64,000 bases of DNA from Mycolicibacterium sp. lyk4-40-TYG-92 (GTDB lineage Bacteria; Actinomycetota; Actinomycetes; Mycobacteriales; Mycobacteriaceae): contig NZ_JARVRX010000001.1 in the NCBI RefSeq assembly GCF_030209435.1, positions 186,001 through 250,000 of the forward strand, written 5' to 3'. Within the stretch, counting starts at the first letter, position 1, and every line of letters begins with the position of its first letter. Below are positions 56,734 to 64,000 of the stretch, piece by piece. The notes beneath the pieces are model-generated. The model had not been told where the DNA came from. It did no database searches and worked only from the letters and a program-made list of their open reading frames with translations. The translations under genes and the position numbers were made by a program.

Positions 56734-57804
56734 CTAGACGATGTAGCTGGTGGCCGCCTGCAGATGCTCGATGGCCTCGGCAGCGATCCGCGGTATGAGT
56801 TCGGAGCAGGCTGGCAAATCCTCCACGATGCCCGCCACCTGGCCCGACGCCAGCACGCCCGCCTCGGTGTTGCCTTCCACCAGACCGGCTTTCAGCAGCA
56901 TCGGGGTGTTGGCCGCCATGACGACCTGCGACCAGGTCAGGTCCTTGCCGTGCCGCATGGCCAGGCCGTCCTTGATCATGGACCGCCATGTCATGCCCGA
57001 CATCTTCTTGAACTTCTGGGCATTGCCGACGGCGGCGACGAAACCGCGTACCGGCGAACCGCTTTCGAGCTTCTCCACCAGACCGGTGCGCAGCACCCGG
57101 TGCGGCATGCCGTCGACGCGGGTCGATACCACGGTGCCGTCCAGTGCGGCTTCCAGGTAGCGCTGCTTGACGGCATCAGGCACCGTCGAGTCGGAGGTCA
57201 GCAGGAACCGCGTGCCCATCGCGACACCGGCGGCGCCGTAGGACAGCGCGGCCGCCAGCCCGCGGCCGTCGAAGAAACCACCCGCGGCGATCACCGGCAT
57301 GCCGGTGCCGGAGACCGCGTCCAACACCGAAGGCAGCAGCAGCGTGGTGGCGATCGGGCCGGTGTGGCCACCGCCCTCACCGCCCTGCACGATCACCGCG
57401 TCGGCGCCCCAGCTCGCCACCTTCTTGGCGTGCTTGGCCAGACCGACCGACGGGATCACCACGACACCGGCATCTTTGAGCTTGGCGATCAGCTCGGGCT
57501 TGGGAGCCAGGGCGAAGGAGGCGACTTTGACTCCTTCGCGGATCAGGAGGTCGCAGCGGGCGTCCGCATCACCGGCGTCGGCACGCATGTTGATGCCGAA
57601 GGGCTTGTCGGTGGCCGCCTTGACCTTGGTGACGGCGGTCTGCAGCTCTTCGAGCGTCATCGTCGCCGACGCCAGAATGCCGAGCCCGCCGGCGTTGGAG
57701 GTGGCCGCGACCAGTCGCGCGCCGGCCACCCAGCCCATGCCGGTCTGCACCACCGGGTACTCGATGCCGACCAGTTCGGTCAGCGCCGTCTTGAGCTTGC
57801 TCAC
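56734..57804 (-). CDS. ipdC: IpdC, nitropropane-dioxygenase-like flavin oxidoreductase
   Basis: 356 residues from a GTG overlapping the ipdB stop (Rv3553 is 355). FMN-binding TIM barrel: GIEYPVVQTGMGWVAGARLVAATSNAGGLGIL, VIVQGGEGGGHTG, PVIAAGGFFDGRGLAAALSYGAAGVAMGTRFL. In HIP degradation it is implicated in preparing the unsaturated ring intermediate hydrolysed by EchA20. It is the last gene of echA20-ipdA-ipdB-ipdC. Confidence 0.92.
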   Translation of the reverse strand: MSKLKTALTELVGIEYPVVQTGMGWVAGARLVAATSNAGGLGILASATMTLEELQTAVTKVKAATDKPFGINMRADAGDADARCDLLIREGVKVASFALAPKPELIAKLKDAGVVVIPSVGLAKHAKKVASWGADAVIVQGGEGGGHTGPIATTLLLPSVLDAVSGTGMPVIAAGGFFDGRGLAAALSYGAAGVAMGTRFLLTSDSTVPDAVKQRYLEAALDGTVVSTRVDGMPHRVLRTGLVEKLESGSPVRGFVAAVGNAQKFKKMSGMTWRSMIKDGLAMRHGKDLTWSQVVMAANTPMLLKAGLVEGNTEAGVLASGQVAGIVEDLPACSELIPRIAAEAIEHLQAATSYIV

Positions 57805-58550
57805 GACTTGACTTCCTTGTCGCGGAACGACTTCGGGTCGATCACCTCGCGCAGCAGCTGCAGTTCTTCGGCGGTCGGCAGGCGGGTCTCGCCGGCGGTG
57901 TCCATGCCGTGCACCTCGAATGAGGTGTTGTCGGCGACCTCGTCGGCCGTCACACCCGGGTGTAGCGACACCGCGCGCATCTGGTGCTCGGGGCCGTTGA
58001 AGTCGAACACGCCCAGGTTGGACACCACCTGGTAGACGTTCAGGAAACGGTACGCCGGGTTGTCCGGATCGACCTTGTCCCAACCGATTCCGGACACGAT
58101 GTCGACCGACTCGGCGAACACGCGCTTGGTGTGGTTGCCCACGAAGTAGCTCGTCGCGTGGTTGATGCTGTTGCCGGGCGCGCCGCGGACACCGAACATC
58201 TGGCGGGTCGGCTGCTGGATCGGGCCGAACGCCGACAGGTTCTGGTTGCCGTACCGGTCGATCTGGTTGGCGCCCATGACCACATGGCGACGGCCCCAGG
58301 CCAGGGTCTCGAAGACGCGGTTGAACGGCATCCAGCCCTCGACGGCGAACGGGGCGCCGATCGCCGGGGTGTCGGCCAGCATGCGGGCCTCGCCGTCGGT
58401 GATCACGATGTCGGGGGAGAAGGTCAGGCGGGCCAGGCGGGCGCCGATCTGCACGACGGTCGTCATGGGGCTGGCCATGATTTCCCCTGCGTCACGGAAC
58501 AATTCGGCGCAGGCGACAGCACAGACCTCGGCGCGGGTTGCGTCACTCAT
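57801..58550 (-). CDS. ipdB: IpdB, beta subunit of COCHEA-CoA hydrolase
   Basis: 249 residues, family I CoA-transferase-like beta chain: TRAEVCAVACAELFRDAGEIMASPMTTVVQIGARLARLTFSPDIVITDGEARML and HVVMGANQIDRYGNQNLSAFG. IpdAB does not transfer CoA but hydrolyses the last steroid ring (COCHEA-CoA) by a retro-Claisen reaction. It overlaps ipdA and ipdC by four bases each. Confidence 0.94.
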   Translation of the reverse strand: MSDATRAEVCAVACAELFRDAGEIMASPMTTVVQIGARLARLTFSPDIVITDGEARMLADTPAIGAPFAVEGWMPFNRVFETLAWGRRHVVMGANQIDRYGNQNLSAFGPIQQPTRQMFGVRGAPGNSINHATSYFVGNHTKRVFAESVDIVSGIGWDKVDPDNPAYRFLNVYQVVSNLGVFDFNGPEHQMRAVSLHPGVTADEVADNTSFEVHGMDTAGETRLPTAEELQLLREVIDPKSFRDKEVKS

Positions 58551-59437
58551 TTGGCGGCCTCCTTCTGGGCCTCAGCGAACTTACGGACCGCGGCCTGGTA
58601 GTCGGCCTCGGTTCCGGACAGGTAGGTCTTGACGAACTCGGCCCAGCTCTCGTCCGAGCCCGCGGCCTCGGCGTAGTGACGCTGGAACTTCTCGTCGCGC
58701 CGGTAGTCCGGCTCGTTGGTGGTGAAGTGGGCGCCGTTCGGGGCCTCGACCACGGTGTCGACCATCATGCGGTTGATGATCTGCTGCTGCGGCACAACCG
58801 ACTTCACCAGTTCCTCGGTGGAGACGATCTTCTCGACCGACAGGTGCCGGCGCTTGGCCGACATCAGGAACAGGTCGTCGAAGTAGGGGTCGATGCCGGT
58901 GTAGGCGGCATTGCCCTTCACATCGCCGAGGTTCATGTGCACGAACGCGGCGTCGAGGTTCAGCGCGGGCATGGCGATGAGTTCCTCGTGCGCACCGTCG
59001 GTCTCGTACGGCGAGGTGACGGTCTTGAGTTCGTCACCCCAGAAGGCGCGGACATCGCTGCCCAGGCCGGCGCGGATCGGCAGGAACGGAAGGCGTTGTG
59101 CGGCAGCTTGCAGGCCACAGCGCAGCATGCCCTCGTCCATCTCGCGGGCCTCGATGGCGCCTTCCGTGCGGCGGCGCGCGAACCACGGGTCGTAGAACGG
59201 CGGCGAGTCCAGCGACACGAAGCCGTAGTAGACGCGCTTGACCTTGCCTGCGGCACAGAGCAATCCGAGGTCCGGACCGCCGTAGGTGACGACGGTCAGG
59301 TCGGTCACGTCGGTACGCAGCAGCGCGCGGATGAAGGCCATCGGCTTGCGGCGCGAACCCCAGCCACCGATGCCGATGGTCATGCCGCTCTCGATCTCAG
59401 CGACTGCGGCTTCGAGAGTTGTTATCTTGTCTGCCAT
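58547..59437 (-). CDS. ipdA: IpdA, alpha subunit of COCHEA-CoA hydrolase
   Basis: 296 residues (Rv3551 is 292). It shows KITTLEAAVAEIESGMTIGIGGWGSRRKPMAFIRALLRTDVTDLTVVTYGGPDLGLLCAAGKVKRVYYG, the glycine-rich CoA-transferase alpha-subunit start. It forms the heterotetramer with IpdB that opens ring C. It lies 1 bp after echA20 in the same operon. Confidence 0.94.
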   Translation of the reverse strand: MADKITTLEAAVAEIESGMTIGIGGWGSRRKPMAFIRALLRTDVTDLTVVTYGGPDLGLLCAAGKVKRVYYGFVSLDSPPFYDPWFARRRTEGAIEAREMDEGMLRCGLQAAAQRLPFLPIRAGLGSDVRAFWGDELKTVTSPYETDGAHEELIAMPALNLDAAFVHMNLGDVKGNAAYTGIDPYFDDLFLMSAKRRHLSVEKIVSTEELVKSVVPQQQIINRMMVDTVVEAPNGAHFTTNEPDYRRDEKFQRHYAEAAGSDESWAEFVKTYLSGTEADYQAAVRKFAEAQKEAAK

Positions 59438-59438
59438 T

Positions 59439-60194
59439 CTATTTCGACCCCTTGTTGGTCCCCGCGAACTCGTCGCGGTGCTCGTCGGACACGCCGGACA
59501 GATTCAGTTCGAAGGTGAAGCCCTGCTCCATGCGGTAGCGCGCGTTGACGGGCTGCACGTCGATGAAGTTCAGTGCCTCCTTGGCGGCGCGGATCACCCG
59601 GGTGTCCTTCGATGCGATGTCGCGGGCGACGCGCAGGGCGGCCTCGTCGAGCTCTTCGCGCGGCACGACCTCGTGGACAGAACCGAAATGCTGCAGCGTC
59701 GAGGCGGGCACGGTGGCGGCGGTGAAGAACAGCCGGCGCATCATGTGCTGCGGGACCAGGCGCGACAGGTGGGTGGCCGCGCCCAGGGCGCCGCGCTCGA
59801 CCTCGGGCAGGCCGAATTTGGCGTCGTCGGACGCGACGATGACGTCGGCGTTGCCGACCAGGCCGATGCCACCACCGACGCAGAAGCCGTTGACCGCCGC
59901 AATGACCGGGACCTGGCATTCGTACACCGCGCGGAACGCTTCGTAGCAGCCGCGGTTGGCGTCGATCAACGCGCCGAAGCCCTCGGTGTTCTGCATTTCC
60001 TTGATGTCGACGCCGGCGTTGAAGCCGCGGCCCTCGGCCCGAAGAATCACGACGTGGGTGCTCTTGTCGCGCCCGGCGGCGGTGATCTGGTCAGCCAGTT
60101 CGAACCAACCTGCCGACGGGATCGCGTTGACCGGCGGGTAGTTCACGGTGACCGAGACGATGCCCGGTTCGACTGTCTTGGTGGTGATGGTCAT
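59439..60194 (-). CDS. echA20: EchA20, crotonase-fold ring D hydrolase
   Basis: 251 residues of crotonase fold: VILRAEGRGFNAGVDIKEMQ (first oxyanion loop), PVIAAVNGFCVGGGIGLVGNADVIVAS, then FGLPEVERGALGAATHLSRLVPQHMMRRLFFTA. In steroid catabolism EchA20 hydrolyses ring D to yield COCHEA-CoA, the IpdAB substrate. It is the promoter-proximal gene, with a KstR2 operator 29 bp upstream. Confidence 0.93.
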   Translation of the reverse strand: MTITTKTVEPGIVSVTVNYPPVNAIPSAGWFELADQITAAGRDKSTHVVILRAEGRGFNAGVDIKEMQNTEGFGALIDANRGCYEAFRAVYECQVPVIAAVNGFCVGGGIGLVGNADVIVASDDAKFGLPEVERGALGAATHLSRLVPQHMMRRLFFTAATVPASTLQHFGSVHEVVPREELDEAALRVARDIASKDTRVIRAAKEALNFIDVQPVNARYRMEQGFTFELNLSGVSDEHRDEFAGTNKGSK

Positions 60195-60222
60195 CAGTCA
60201 CTTCCTGGGGGACGGGTACCTA

Positions 60223-60236
60223 AGCAAGCACTTGCT
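60223..60236. promoter_or_regulatory. KstR2 operator between echA20 and SDR genes
   Basis: AGCAAGCACTTGCT. The extended palindrome AAGCAAG-CA-CTTGCTT (60222-60237) is longer than the other copies. It lies in the 57-bp divergent gap and should control echA20-ipdABC and the two SDR genes together. Confidence 0.9.
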
Positions 60237-60251
60237 TGGTACGCTAGCACA

Positions 60252-61016
60252 GTGACTGCTGGAATCAATCTGCAATTGGCCGGTCGCGTGGTGCTGGTCA
60301 CCGGTGGTGTGCGCGGCGTCGGCGCGGGCATCAGCGCCTTGTTCGCCGAGCAGGGCGCCACCGTGATCGCCTGCGCGCGGCGCGAAGTCGAGGGGTTGCC
60401 CTATGAGTTCCATGCCTGCGACGTTCGTGACGACGCCGCGGTCAAGGCCATGATCGACGCCATCGTCGCCAAGCACGGCCGCCTGGACGTCGTGGTCAAC
60501 AACGCCGGCGGCTCGCCGTTCGCGCTGGCCGCTGATGCCTCGGCCAAGTTCAACACCAAGATCATCGAGCTCAACCTGATTGCGCCGCTGCTGGTTTCGA
60601 CGCGCGCCAACGCGGTGATGCAGCAGCAGGATTCCGGCGGCGTAATCGTCAACATCTCCAGCGTCAGCGCCCACCGGCCCACCCCGGGCACCGGCGCGTA
60701 CGGTGCGGCCAAGGCCGGCATCGACAGCCTGACCACGACGCTCGCCGTCGAATGGGCACCCAAGGTCCGGGTGAACTCCGTCATCGTCGGCATGGTCGAG
60801 ACCGAGCAGTCCGAGCTGTTCTACGGCGACGCCGAATCGGTTGCCGCCGTCGCCGCGACCGTGCCGCTGAAGCGGCTGGCCAAACCGACCGATATCGGCT
60901 GGGCCGCAGCATTTTTGGCCTCCGGGGCCGCGTCGTACGTCAGCGGTGCGTCCCTCGAAGTGCACGGCGGCGGCGAGCCGCCGCACTATCTCGAAGCGTC
61001 AAGCGCCAACAAGTAA
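60252..61016 (+). CDS. SDR oxidoreductase of the steroid locus (Rv3549c-like)
   Basis: 254 residues from GTG 60252. SDR motifs: TGGVRGVGAGISALF, NNAGGSPFALAADA, IVNISSVSAHRPTPGTGAYGAAKAGIDSL and YVSGASLEVHGGGEPPHYL. It is the KstR2-controlled SDR opposite echA20 in M. tuberculosis. The precise hydroxyacyl substrate is not established. Confidence 0.88.
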   Translation: MTAGINLQLAGRVVLVTGGVRGVGAGISALFAEQGATVIACARREVEGLPYEFHACDVRDDAAVKAMIDAIVAKHGRLDVVVNNAGGSPFALAADASAKFNTKIIELNLIAPLLVSTRANAVMQQQDSGGVIVNISSVSAHRPTPGTGAYGAAKAGIDSLTTTLAVEWAPKVRVNSVIVGMVETEQSELFYGDAESVAAVAATVPLKRLAKPTDIGWAAAFLASGAASYVSGASLEVHGGGEPPHYLEASSANK

Positions 61017-61029
61017 AGGGAGATATCAA

Positions 61030-61947
61030 ATGGGATTGCTCGACGGCCGCGTGGTCATCGTGACGGGTGCCGGTGGTGGAATCGGGCGTGAGCACGCGCT
61101 CGCGTTCGCCGCCGAGGGTGCCCGTGTCGTGGTCAACGACATCGGCGTCGGCCTGGACGGTTCGCCCGCAGGTGGCGGCAGCGCCGCGCAGAACGTGGTC
61201 GACGAGATCGTCGCCGCCGGTGGCGAGGCCGTGGCCAACGGCTCGAACGTCGCCGACTGGAACCAGGCCGCGGCGCTGATCCAGCAGGCTGTCGACACCT
61301 ACGGCACGCTCGATGTGCTGGTGAACAACGCGGGCATCGTTCGCGACCGCATGTTCGCCAACGCCACGGAAGAGGAATTCGACGCCGTCACCGCGGTGCA
61401 CCTCAAGGGGCACTTCGCCACCATGAAGCACGCCGCCGCGTACTGGCGGGCCAAGGTTAAAAGCGGAGAGGCCGGCCCCGACACTCTCAATGCGCGCATC
61501 ATCAACACCAGCTCCGGCGCGGGGCTGCAGGGCAGCGTCGGTCAGGCCACCTACAGCGCCTCCAAGGCCGGCATCGCCGCGCTGACGCTGGTCGCCGCGG
61601 CCGAGATGGGCCGCTACGGGGTCACCGCCAACGCCATTGCGCCGTCGGCCCGCACCCGTATGACCGAGACCGTCTTCGCCGACATGATGGCCACTCAGGA
61701 CCAGGCCTTCGATGCCATGGCCGCGGAGAACATCTCCCCGCTGGTGGTGTGGCTGGGCAGCGTCGAGTCGCGCGACGTCACCGGCAAGACGTTCGAGATC
61801 GAGGGCGGCAAGATTCGCATCGCCGAGGGCTGGGCGCACGGACCCGAGATCGACAAGGGCGCCAAGTGGGACCCGGCCGAGCTGGGCCCCGTGGTCGCCG
61901 GCCTGCTCGCCAAGGCGCGTCCCGCGGTGCCGGTCTACGGCTCGTAG
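61030..61947 (+). CDS. SDR oxidoreductase of the steroid locus (Rv3548c-like)
   Basis: 305 residues. The long SDR form has VIVTGAGGGIGREHALAFAAEGARVVVNDIGVGLDGSPAGGGSAAQNVV, NNAGIVRDRMFANATEEEFDAV, IINTSSGAGLQGSVGQATYSASKAGIAAL, and a C-terminal extension, like 3-hydroxyacyl-CoA dehydrogenase modules of multifunctional beta-oxidation enzymes. It follows the preceding SDR gene by 13 bp with AAAGGGAGA before the ATG. Terminator at 61960. Confidence 0.88.
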   Translation: MGLLDGRVVIVTGAGGGIGREHALAFAAEGARVVVNDIGVGLDGSPAGGGSAAQNVVDEIVAAGGEAVANGSNVADWNQAAALIQQAVDTYGTLDVLVNNAGIVRDRMFANATEEEFDAVTAVHLKGHFATMKHAAAYWRAKVKSGEAGPDTLNARIINTSSGAGLQGSVGQATYSASKAGIAALTLVAAAEMGRYGVTANAIAPSARTRMTETVFADMMATQDQAFDAMAAENISPLVVWLGSVESRDVTGKTFEIEGGKIRIAEGWAHGPEIDKGAKWDPAELGPVVAGLLAKARPAVPVYGS

Positions 61948-61959
61948 CCGACACCATCG

Positions 61960-62001
61960 AAAGCGTCCCCACAGCGAATCGCGTTGCGGGGACGCTTTTT
62001 T
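61960..62001 (+). terminator. Terminator after the SDR pair
   Basis: AAAGCGTCCCC...GGGGACGCTTTTTTT: an 11-bp stem with a T run, a classical intrinsic terminator, located 12 bp beyond the SDR stop and facing the convergent LLM gene. Confidence 0.9.
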
Positions 62002-62010
62002 GGTCCTTCC

Positions 62011-62928
62011 TCACAGTGCCGCGGCGACATCCCAGATCGGTTCCAGCGCCGCGACCCCCGTGCGGACGAGGGGGCTCAGCACGATATCTGTCGCGCCCGC
62101 GGCGAGGTAGCGGCGCAGCTGAGTGGACACCTGCGCGGCAGTGCCGACCGCCGCGAGATCGATGACGGAGTCGACGCCTTCGCGTTCGATCACCTTCGCG
62201 TACGACGGGATGGTGGCGTAGAACTCGAGGGCCTCGGCCGCGCGGGCCCTGCCGTCGTCGACGTCGTCGGTCACCAGGACGGGCACCGCGGCGATCACCT
62301 TGGGTGCGGGCCGGCCGGCTGCGCTGGCCGCTGCCGTGATGGTCGGCACGACGAAATCCTCGATGGTGCGCGGCCCCGCCAGATACGGCAGCGTCCCGTC
62401 CGCCAGTTCCCCTGTCACACGTAATGCCTTGGGCCCCATGGCTGCGACATAGACCGGCAGGGGAGTCCCGCCGGCGACGGTTACCGGCCATTGCGGGGCT
62501 GCGGTGAATTCTTCGCCGTGGAAGTCGACGGTGCCGGTGTCGAGGATCGATCGGAGTATCTGCAGATGTTCGCGCAGCCGACCGATTGTGTTCGGCCACG
62601 CGGTTCCGAACGCCACCTGCTCGGGAGCATGCGCCCCCAAACCGAGGCCGAGACTGAAGTTCCCGCCGGTGGCGGCTTGGGCGGTCAGCGCTTGGGAGGC
62701 GAGCGTCAGGGGGTGGCGCGGGTTGATCGGTACGACGAAAGTGCCGACGGCAAGGCCCGGCACCGCGGCACCGACGTATCCGGCCAGCGAGATGGCGTCA
62801 TGGTCGAACTGCTGGGCTATCCACACTTGAGCCACGCCGGCGTTGTAGGCGCGGCGGGCCTGGTCGATCGCGGCAGCGACGTGGTTGGTGGCACTACGGT
62901 CGGGATCGAGCACAACTCCGGTCGGCAT
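62011..62928 (-). CDS. LLM class F420-dependent oxidoreductase
   Basis: 305 residues from ATG 62928. Luciferase-like (beta/alpha)8 barrel: AYNAGVAQVWIAQQFDHDAISLAGYVGAAVPGLAVGTFVVPINPRHPLTLASQALTAQAATGGNFSLGLGLGAHAPEQVAFG. The family uses F420 in mycobacteria; the substrate is unknown. It is read convergently with the steroid SDR genes and does not look KstR2-controlled. Confidence 0.87.
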   Translation of the reverse strand: MPTGVVLDPDRSATNHVAAAIDQARRAYNAGVAQVWIAQQFDHDAISLAGYVGAAVPGLAVGTFVVPINPRHPLTLASQALTAQAATGGNFSLGLGLGAHAPEQVAFGTAWPNTIGRLREHLQILRSILDTGTVDFHGEEFTAAPQWPVTVAGGTPLPVYVAAMGPKALRVTGELADGTLPYLAGPRTIEDFVVPTITAAASAAGRPAPKVIAAVPVLVTDDVDDGRARAAEALEFYATIPSYAKVIEREGVDSVIDLAAVGTAAQVSTQLRRYLAAGATDIVLSPLVRTGVAALEPIWDVAAAL

Positions 62929-62975
62929 ATCAACGACAACCACCGGGGCCGGGCCGCTGATTCCGCCACCGGAAG

Positions 62976-63017
62976 AAAAACTCCCCCAGAACGAAAGTCG
63001 TTCTGGGGGAGCTTTTT
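62976..63017. terminator. Bidirectional terminator between LLM and histidine phosphatase genes
   Basis: CTCCCCCAGAACGA-AAG-TCGTTCTGGGGGAG, a 14-bp perfect stem, preceded by AAAAA and followed by CTTTTTT, 9 bp beyond the stop of the leftward gene at 63026. It terminates that gene; the T run on both strands makes it bidirectional. Confidence 0.88.
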
Positions 63018-63025
63018 TGAGATGC

Positions 63026-64000
63026 TTACTTGGCGGCCTCGGCCTTCGCGGCCTCGGCCTTCGCGGCCTTGTCCTTCTTCTGGTTCTCGGCCTTCTTGGG
63101 CTTTTCGGCCCTGGGCTTGTCAGCCTTGTCCTTCTTGGGCTTGTCCTTTTTGACCGCGGTGGCCTTGTCCTCGGCACCCTTGGTGTCGGCTTTGGTGTCT
63201 CCCGCTGTCGCGTCGTCAGCCTTGGTGGTGTCGACCTGTGGGGCCTTGGTCCCCTCGACCGACTTGGCGGTCCTGTCCTTGGTGCCGTTGACGGCAGGCT
63301 TGAGGGCAGAAACCTGCTTGGCGAGCGTCGGCGTCACCGCCGGCTTGTCGGCGCTGTGGGTTTCCTTCGCCGCGGTGGCATTCGGGGTGACGGCCTGCAC
63401 CGATGCCGGCGGCGGTGCCGCCTTGAACACGGTGCCGGTCTGGACGGACTTCACGACGCTCTTGACCACATTGACCGGGAGATTGACGACGGCCTTGGCG
63501 GTATCGAACACCCCGTCGCGGATGGCGTTGGCGATGTTCGAGATGTTGCCGCTGCGAAGGGCCTTCGCCACGTTGTAGAGCGCCATCTGCGGCACCTTGA
63601 CAGTGTCGCGGACATTGACGAACAGCTTGGTGGGCAGGGCCGGGTTCTGCGTGACGGCGATACCGCCCCAATCCTCCAGCGTCCAGCCGTCGGTGGGGTT
63701 GCCGGTCACGGTGACGATCTCGGTGTTGCCCAGCGGGTGCTTCAGCATCAGGGTGAGGTCGGGGTTCTCCACGTTCATCAGGGTCCACGCCATGATCGAC
63801 ATGCCGTGCGCGAAGGCGACCGGGTTCTGTGCGCCGCTGGCGTAGATATCGTCGACCGCGCCGTTGAACCGGTCCTGGAAGACCGCGCCGTTTGCGTCGG
63901 GCGAACCGGGCATCGGCATCAGGAGGTTGCCGGTGGCCCACGACAGCGGGATCAGGGCGTAGAGGATGCGGGCGAAGCCGGAGTCCTGCGACTGGCCTTC
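63026..64000 (-). CDS. Histidine phosphatase family protein with Lys/Ala-rich tail (5' end outside window)
   Basis: The first part of the protein lies beyond the right edge; 324 residues are visible. The second catalytic histidine of the phosphoglycerate-mutase-like fold appears in VAFAHGMSIMAWTLMN, followed by LKHPLGNTEIVTVTGNP. The last ~130 residues are a low-complexity, charged, alanine-rich tail ending in repeats of KAEAAKAEAAK. The tail resembles lysine-rich heparin-binding ends of mycobacterial surface proteins; export is inferred. Confidence 0.75.
   Translation of the reverse strand, partial: EGQSQDSGFARILYALIPLSWATGNLLMPMPGSPDANGAVFQDRFNGAVDDIYASGAQNPVAFAHGMSIMAWTLMNVENPDLTLMLKHPLGNTEIVTVTGNPTDGWTLEDWGGIAVTQNPALPTKLFVNVRDTVKVPQMALYNVAKALRSGNISNIANAIRDGVFDTAKAVVNLPVNVVKSVVKSVQTGTVFKAAPPPASVQAVTPNATAAKETHSADKPAVTPTLAKQVSALKPAVNGTKDRTAKSVEGTKAPQVDTTKADDATAGDTKADTKGAEDKATAVKKDKPKKDKADKPRAEKPKKAENQKKDKAAKAEAAKAEAAK

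Noticed and set aside
63030..63200. Short repetitive DNA resembling a tandem repeat or CRISPR array
   Set aside because: The periodicity comes from Lys/Ala-rich codons of the phosphatase tail; units are irregular and there are no spacers.

Overview
The window comes from a rapidly growing actinobacterium, most likely Mycolicibacterium or Mycobacterium. GC content is very high and GTG starts are frequent. Genes are translationally coupled (ATGA/GTGA overlaps). There are many acyl-CoA dehydrogenases, a WS/DGAT acyltransferase, a DUF222-HNH (13E12-type) protein and F420/LLM enzymes. Most diagnostic is the complete KstR2-type locus for steroid C/D-ring (HIP) catabolism with its AnCAAGnnCTTGnT operators. 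All names are read from sequence features; no database search was run.

Left part (1-14.3 kb): an acyl-CoA catabolic cluster. It holds a MaoC hydratase, a SnoaL-enoyl-CoA hydratase fusion, three acyl-CoA dehydrogenases, a thiolase, a CitE-like lyase, a family I CoA-transferase, a nitroreductase, a TetR regulator, a NorE/NorF-like pair and an HTD2-type hydratase. Three of its promoters share a near-identical 20-bp AT-rich element, which suggests one TetR-controlled regulon.

Histidine-type island (16.4-29.1 kb), lying between aspB and the fadE33 end of the steroid locus: canonical hutH; a divergent histidase-family lyase whose MIO triad is Gly-Thr-Gly; an IclR regulator; a complete quaternary-amine (OpuC-type) ABC importer; then hutU, an M20 amidohydrolase, hutF and hutI in one coupled operon. 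I read this as uptake and degradation of histidine plus, possibly, a trimethylated histidine such as hercynine or ergothioneine.

Steroid locus (29.1-34.4, 44.2-46.0 and 56.7-62.0 kb): fadE33(ipdE2)-fadE32-fadE31 and a fadD3 remnant diverge from fadE30(ipdE1)-ipdF. kstR2-fadA6 follow, then echA20-ipdA-ipdB-ipdC diverging from two SDR genes. Three features are unusual. fadD3 (HIP-CoA ligase) survives only as a 67-codon in-frame remnant. A family III CoA-transferase sits next to a KstR2 operator. A broken duplicate of the kstR2 5' end marks the left edge of an ~8 kb insert (36.06-44.17 kb) carrying VapBC, a two-component system, a DUF4153 membrane protein and a SpoIIE/RsbW/STAS partner-switching module.

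Between the steroid segments (46-56.7 kb): a lipoprotein, TetR/SDR/WS-DGAT genes, a CDF transporter, a LysR regulator diverging from a YdeP-type molybdo-oxidoreductase, a DUF222-HNH protein, a FUSC-type membrane protein and a 5'-truncated acyltransferase. The right edge holds an LLM oxidoreductase and a 5'-incomplete secreted histidine phosphatase with a Lys/Ala-rich tail. There is no intergenic stretch above about 300 bp, and I saw no tRNA, rRNA, CRISPR array or insertion sequence.
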